Below are positions 22,751 to 24,153 of a stretch of DNA of 24,153 nt, in pieces. The DNA is from JAQUCI01 sp034932685 (GTDB taxonomy: Bacteria > Bacillota_I > Bacilli_A > Erysipelotrichales > Erysipelotrichaceae): positions 1 to 24,153 of the forward strand of contig JAYFOM010000033.1 of the NCBI GenBank assembly GCA_034932685.1, written 5' to 3'. Position 1 is the first letter of the stretch, and every line of letters begins with the position of its first letter. The notes under the pieces were generated by a model. That model worked only from the letters and a program-made list of their open reading frames with translations, ran no database searches and was not told the origin of the DNA. The translations under genes and the position numbers were made by a program.

Positions 22751-23940
22751 TTAAAAAACTCCTCAACTAGTTCTTGATAATCACCAATAGCAATCATATG
22801 ATGATTACCAATGGACTTAGTCAATAAATATTCAATATCATTAGCTTTTAGTTTGATTCTAACTTGGGTTCGACATAAATTCTGTTCTTTTAAGTTTTCA
22901 ATCAATTCGCCAACCGTAACATAATAGCGATCAAGTAATCCCGAACATTTAAATAGTGTTACCTTGCCTTCAGTTAGTTCACCAGCCAAGGCTACCCCAA
23001 TGCCAGATTCAAAGTGCGTCATACATGTGAATGCTTTTGGCATATTGATTGGGAGCGTACAATGAGCAAAGACTATTTCATTATCAACATCATTAATGCG
23101 CGATGGATTAGCCATAAAGATTGGTTGTTGGCTTAACTCACCTAAAACTGCCATACTTATCAATGCTGGTGTATCCCCTTCACATCCTGAATATATTCCC
23201 TCAGCGTTTAAGATTGCTAGCGCTACACAACCAGTATTACCAATAGGTTTTAATAGGTCAAAACATCTAACTGTCACACCATCTAAGTCATACTTAACAA
23301 CTAAACGTTTAAGGGCACCATATATTGATAGTGCTTTCTCAGTTGCTTGCTTATCAAACCCTTTGTCTAAAAGCGTTTTAGTATATTCATTTTCAAGATA
23401 TTCATTTTTAGCTATTTCATCAAAGAATTCCTGCATTGGAATATCGATGATCTTAATACCATTTGTATCTTCGCTTAATTTTGCATCAACATCAGACGCT
23501 ATCAACCAATCACTAGGTTTTCCGACTCTTGCTAATCTCAAATGATTGATTCTCTTTTTAACCGCAAAAACTTTAGCTAAAAGATTCAATCTACTAGCCA
23601 TTTTAGCGATCGATCCATGAATTATCTCGCCTTTAACATTATTTTGTTGTAAAAATGATAATATCTCCATTGAAGCAGCTAGCGAATTATTTTCGCCAGT
23701 AGTAAGTAAAACAACAGGTTTAGTCAGCTTATCAAAAGCTTCCAAAAACATACCTTCAGTACCACCACCACCAATAAAAACACAACTAAAATCATAGTCA
23801 GCCATCTCATCTAACTGACAAACTACCATATCTAAACCTGATACCAATGTTAGTTCTTTGATCAAATCCATGTTTGACTGGTGAAGCGTTTTATTACTAA
23901 CATTTTTACTGGCAATATAATAAACACCTACTTGCATCAT
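22744..23940 (-). CDS. L-fucose/L-arabinose isomerase-like sugar isomerase (COG2407 type)
   Basis: A 398-residue cytosolic protein resembling the fucose isomerase superfamily, which interconverts aldoses and ketoses with a divalent metal. It has an N-terminal Rossmann-like part with a glycine-rich loop (FIGGGGTEG, about 55-63) and VGKPSDWLIASD (139-150). The conserved C-terminal signatures are SGCEGDTPALI (acidic metal-site region, about 251-261), PIFMANPSRI, EIVFAHCTLPINMP, CMTHFESGIGVALAGE and GNHHMIAIGD (378-387, candidate metal His). It is shorter than true FucI (about 590 residues), so it belongs to the compact branch whose substrates are mostly unknown; fucose itself should not be assumed. 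GGAGG lies six bases before the ATG at 23940, which I prefer over the ATG at 23946 abutting GGAGG. It is first in the operon. Confidence 0.8.
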   Translation of the reverse strand: MMQVGVYYIASKNVSNKTLHQSNMDLIKELTLVSGLDMVVCQLDEMADYDFSCVFIGGGGTEGMFLEAFDKLTKPVVLLTTGENNSLAASMEILSFLQQNNVKGEIIHGSIAKMASRLNLLAKVFAVKKRINHLRLARVGKPSDWLIASDVDAKLSEDTNGIKIIDIPMQEFFDEIAKNEYLENEYTKTLLDKGFDKQATEKALSIYGALKRLVVKYDLDGVTVRCFDLLKPIGNTGCVALAILNAEGIYSGCEGDTPALISMAVLGELSQQPIFMANPSRINDVDNEIVFAHCTLPINMPKAFTCMTHFESGIGVALAGELTEGKVTLFKCSGLLDRYYVTVGELIENLKEQNLCRTQVRIKLKANDIEYLLTKSIGNHHMIAIGDYQELVEEFFKW

Positions 23941-24027
23941 TATCATCCTCCATCGTTTCTTACCTTAATGATACTACCTTATTGCTTATTTCGCCATATT
24001 TGAAAGACATTAATTGAATTCTTAAAG

Positions 24028-24059
24028 TTATTTCCGTTTTAAGAAGGAAGTGGAAATAA
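24028..24059. repeat. 8-base inverted repeat between the isomerase and IS30-type genes
   Basis: ttatttcc (24028-24035) and ggaaataa (24052-24059) are perfect inverted repeats with a 16-base loop, about 60 bases before the IS30-type start. It may belong to the left terminus of the IS, but no partner end is inside the window. Confidence 0.3.
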
Positions 24060-24117
24060 GTGTGAGAAAGTTTATGATAATGATGTGTTCTTGTAGCGAA
24101 GAAAGGAATAAACTATC

Positions 24118-24153
24118 ATGAAGTACGAACACATTAATTTTGAACAGAGAAAG
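24118..24153 (+). CDS. IS30-type transposase, 5' end only
   Basis: The last 36 bases encode MKYEHINFEQRK, which resembles the conserved start of IS30-family transposases (M-x-Y-x-H-[LI]-x-x-E-[EQ]-R, the beginning of the helix-turn-helix). GAAAGGA lies about 10 bases upstream. Only 12 codons are visible, so the assignment rests on that short motif and the absence of any other gene model here. Confidence 0.65.
   Translation, partial: MKYEHINFEQRK

Noticed and set aside
23096..23545. 149-codon plus-strand ORF opposite the isomerase gene
   Set aside because: The isomerase frame shows clear family motifs through this region; the opposite frame has no recognisable domain.
1..24153. Mollicute code 4 (TGA as Trp)
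   Set aside because: hrcA and the aminotransferase gene end in TGA at the expected protein lengths, and long proteins such as ClpB, DnaK and LeuRS are full length under the standard bacterial code, with TGG for Trp.
1..24153. CRISPR array, tRNA or rRNA genes
   Set aside because: No regularly spaced direct repeats, no tRNA cloverleaf with a TTC loop, and no conserved rRNA segments were recognised on either strand by eye.

Overview
The window is AT-rich, tightly packed bacterial DNA of low-GC Gram-positive (Bacillota) type. Supporting evidence: strong GGAGG-type ribosome binding sites, a CIRCE/HrcA heat-shock operon, a leucine T-box leader, RNase J, and FtsW plus a GH25 muramidase, which imply a peptidoglycan wall. 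TGA serves as a stop (hrcA ends in TGA inside grpE, and the aminotransferase ends in TGA), so this is not a code-4 mollicute. An Erysipelotrichia-like or other early-branching Bacilli/Tenericutes-related lineage is my inference; there is no 16S gene or species marker here.

Layout. (1) 1-1552: 5' part of an IS1182-type transposase on the minus strand, cut by the left edge. (2) 1655-2902: a PLP-dependent class I aminotransferase. (3) 2975-10245: a complete heat-shock operon on the minus strand, hrcA-grpE-dnaK-dnaJ-clpB, with a textbook sigma-A promoter flanked by two CIRCE-like operators. (4) 10250-13437: a second minus-strand operon, ftsW-rsmD-coaD-corA-like, ending in a terminator whose T tract touches the distal CIRCE. 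(5) 13412-13621: a divergent promoter region with overlapping promoters and a possible 25-codon ORF. (6) 13622-16924: plus-strand genes def, rnj (RNase J) and a membrane-anchored calcineurin-like phosphoesterase that has lost several metal-ligand histidines. (7) 16881-18534: a small four-helix membrane protein and an HtrA-type protease, both minus strand. (8) 18616-21265: leuS with a well-formed leucine T-box riboswitch and its own promoter. (9) 21283-23940: an overlapping three-gene minus-strand operon of an L-fucose/arabinose isomerase-like protein, an unrecognised possibly cupin-like protein, and a membrane-anchored GH25 muramidase. (10) 24118-24153: the first 12 codons of an IS30-type transposase, cut by the right edge.

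Most genes are housekeeping: protein folding and disaggregation (HrcA regulon, ClpB), peptidoglycan synthesis and turnover (FtsW, GH25), translation (LeuRS, peptide deformylase, RsmD), CoA synthesis, RNA decay and envelope proteolysis. I see no phage, CRISPR array, toxin system or clearly new defence system. The less ordinary points are the degenerate phosphoesterase, the paired CIRCE sites around the hrcA promoter, the overlapping divergent promoters with a mini-ORF before def, and the sugar-isomerase/unknown/muramidase operon. IS elements at both edges suggest that the window, or the contig it came from, is bounded by mobile DNA.
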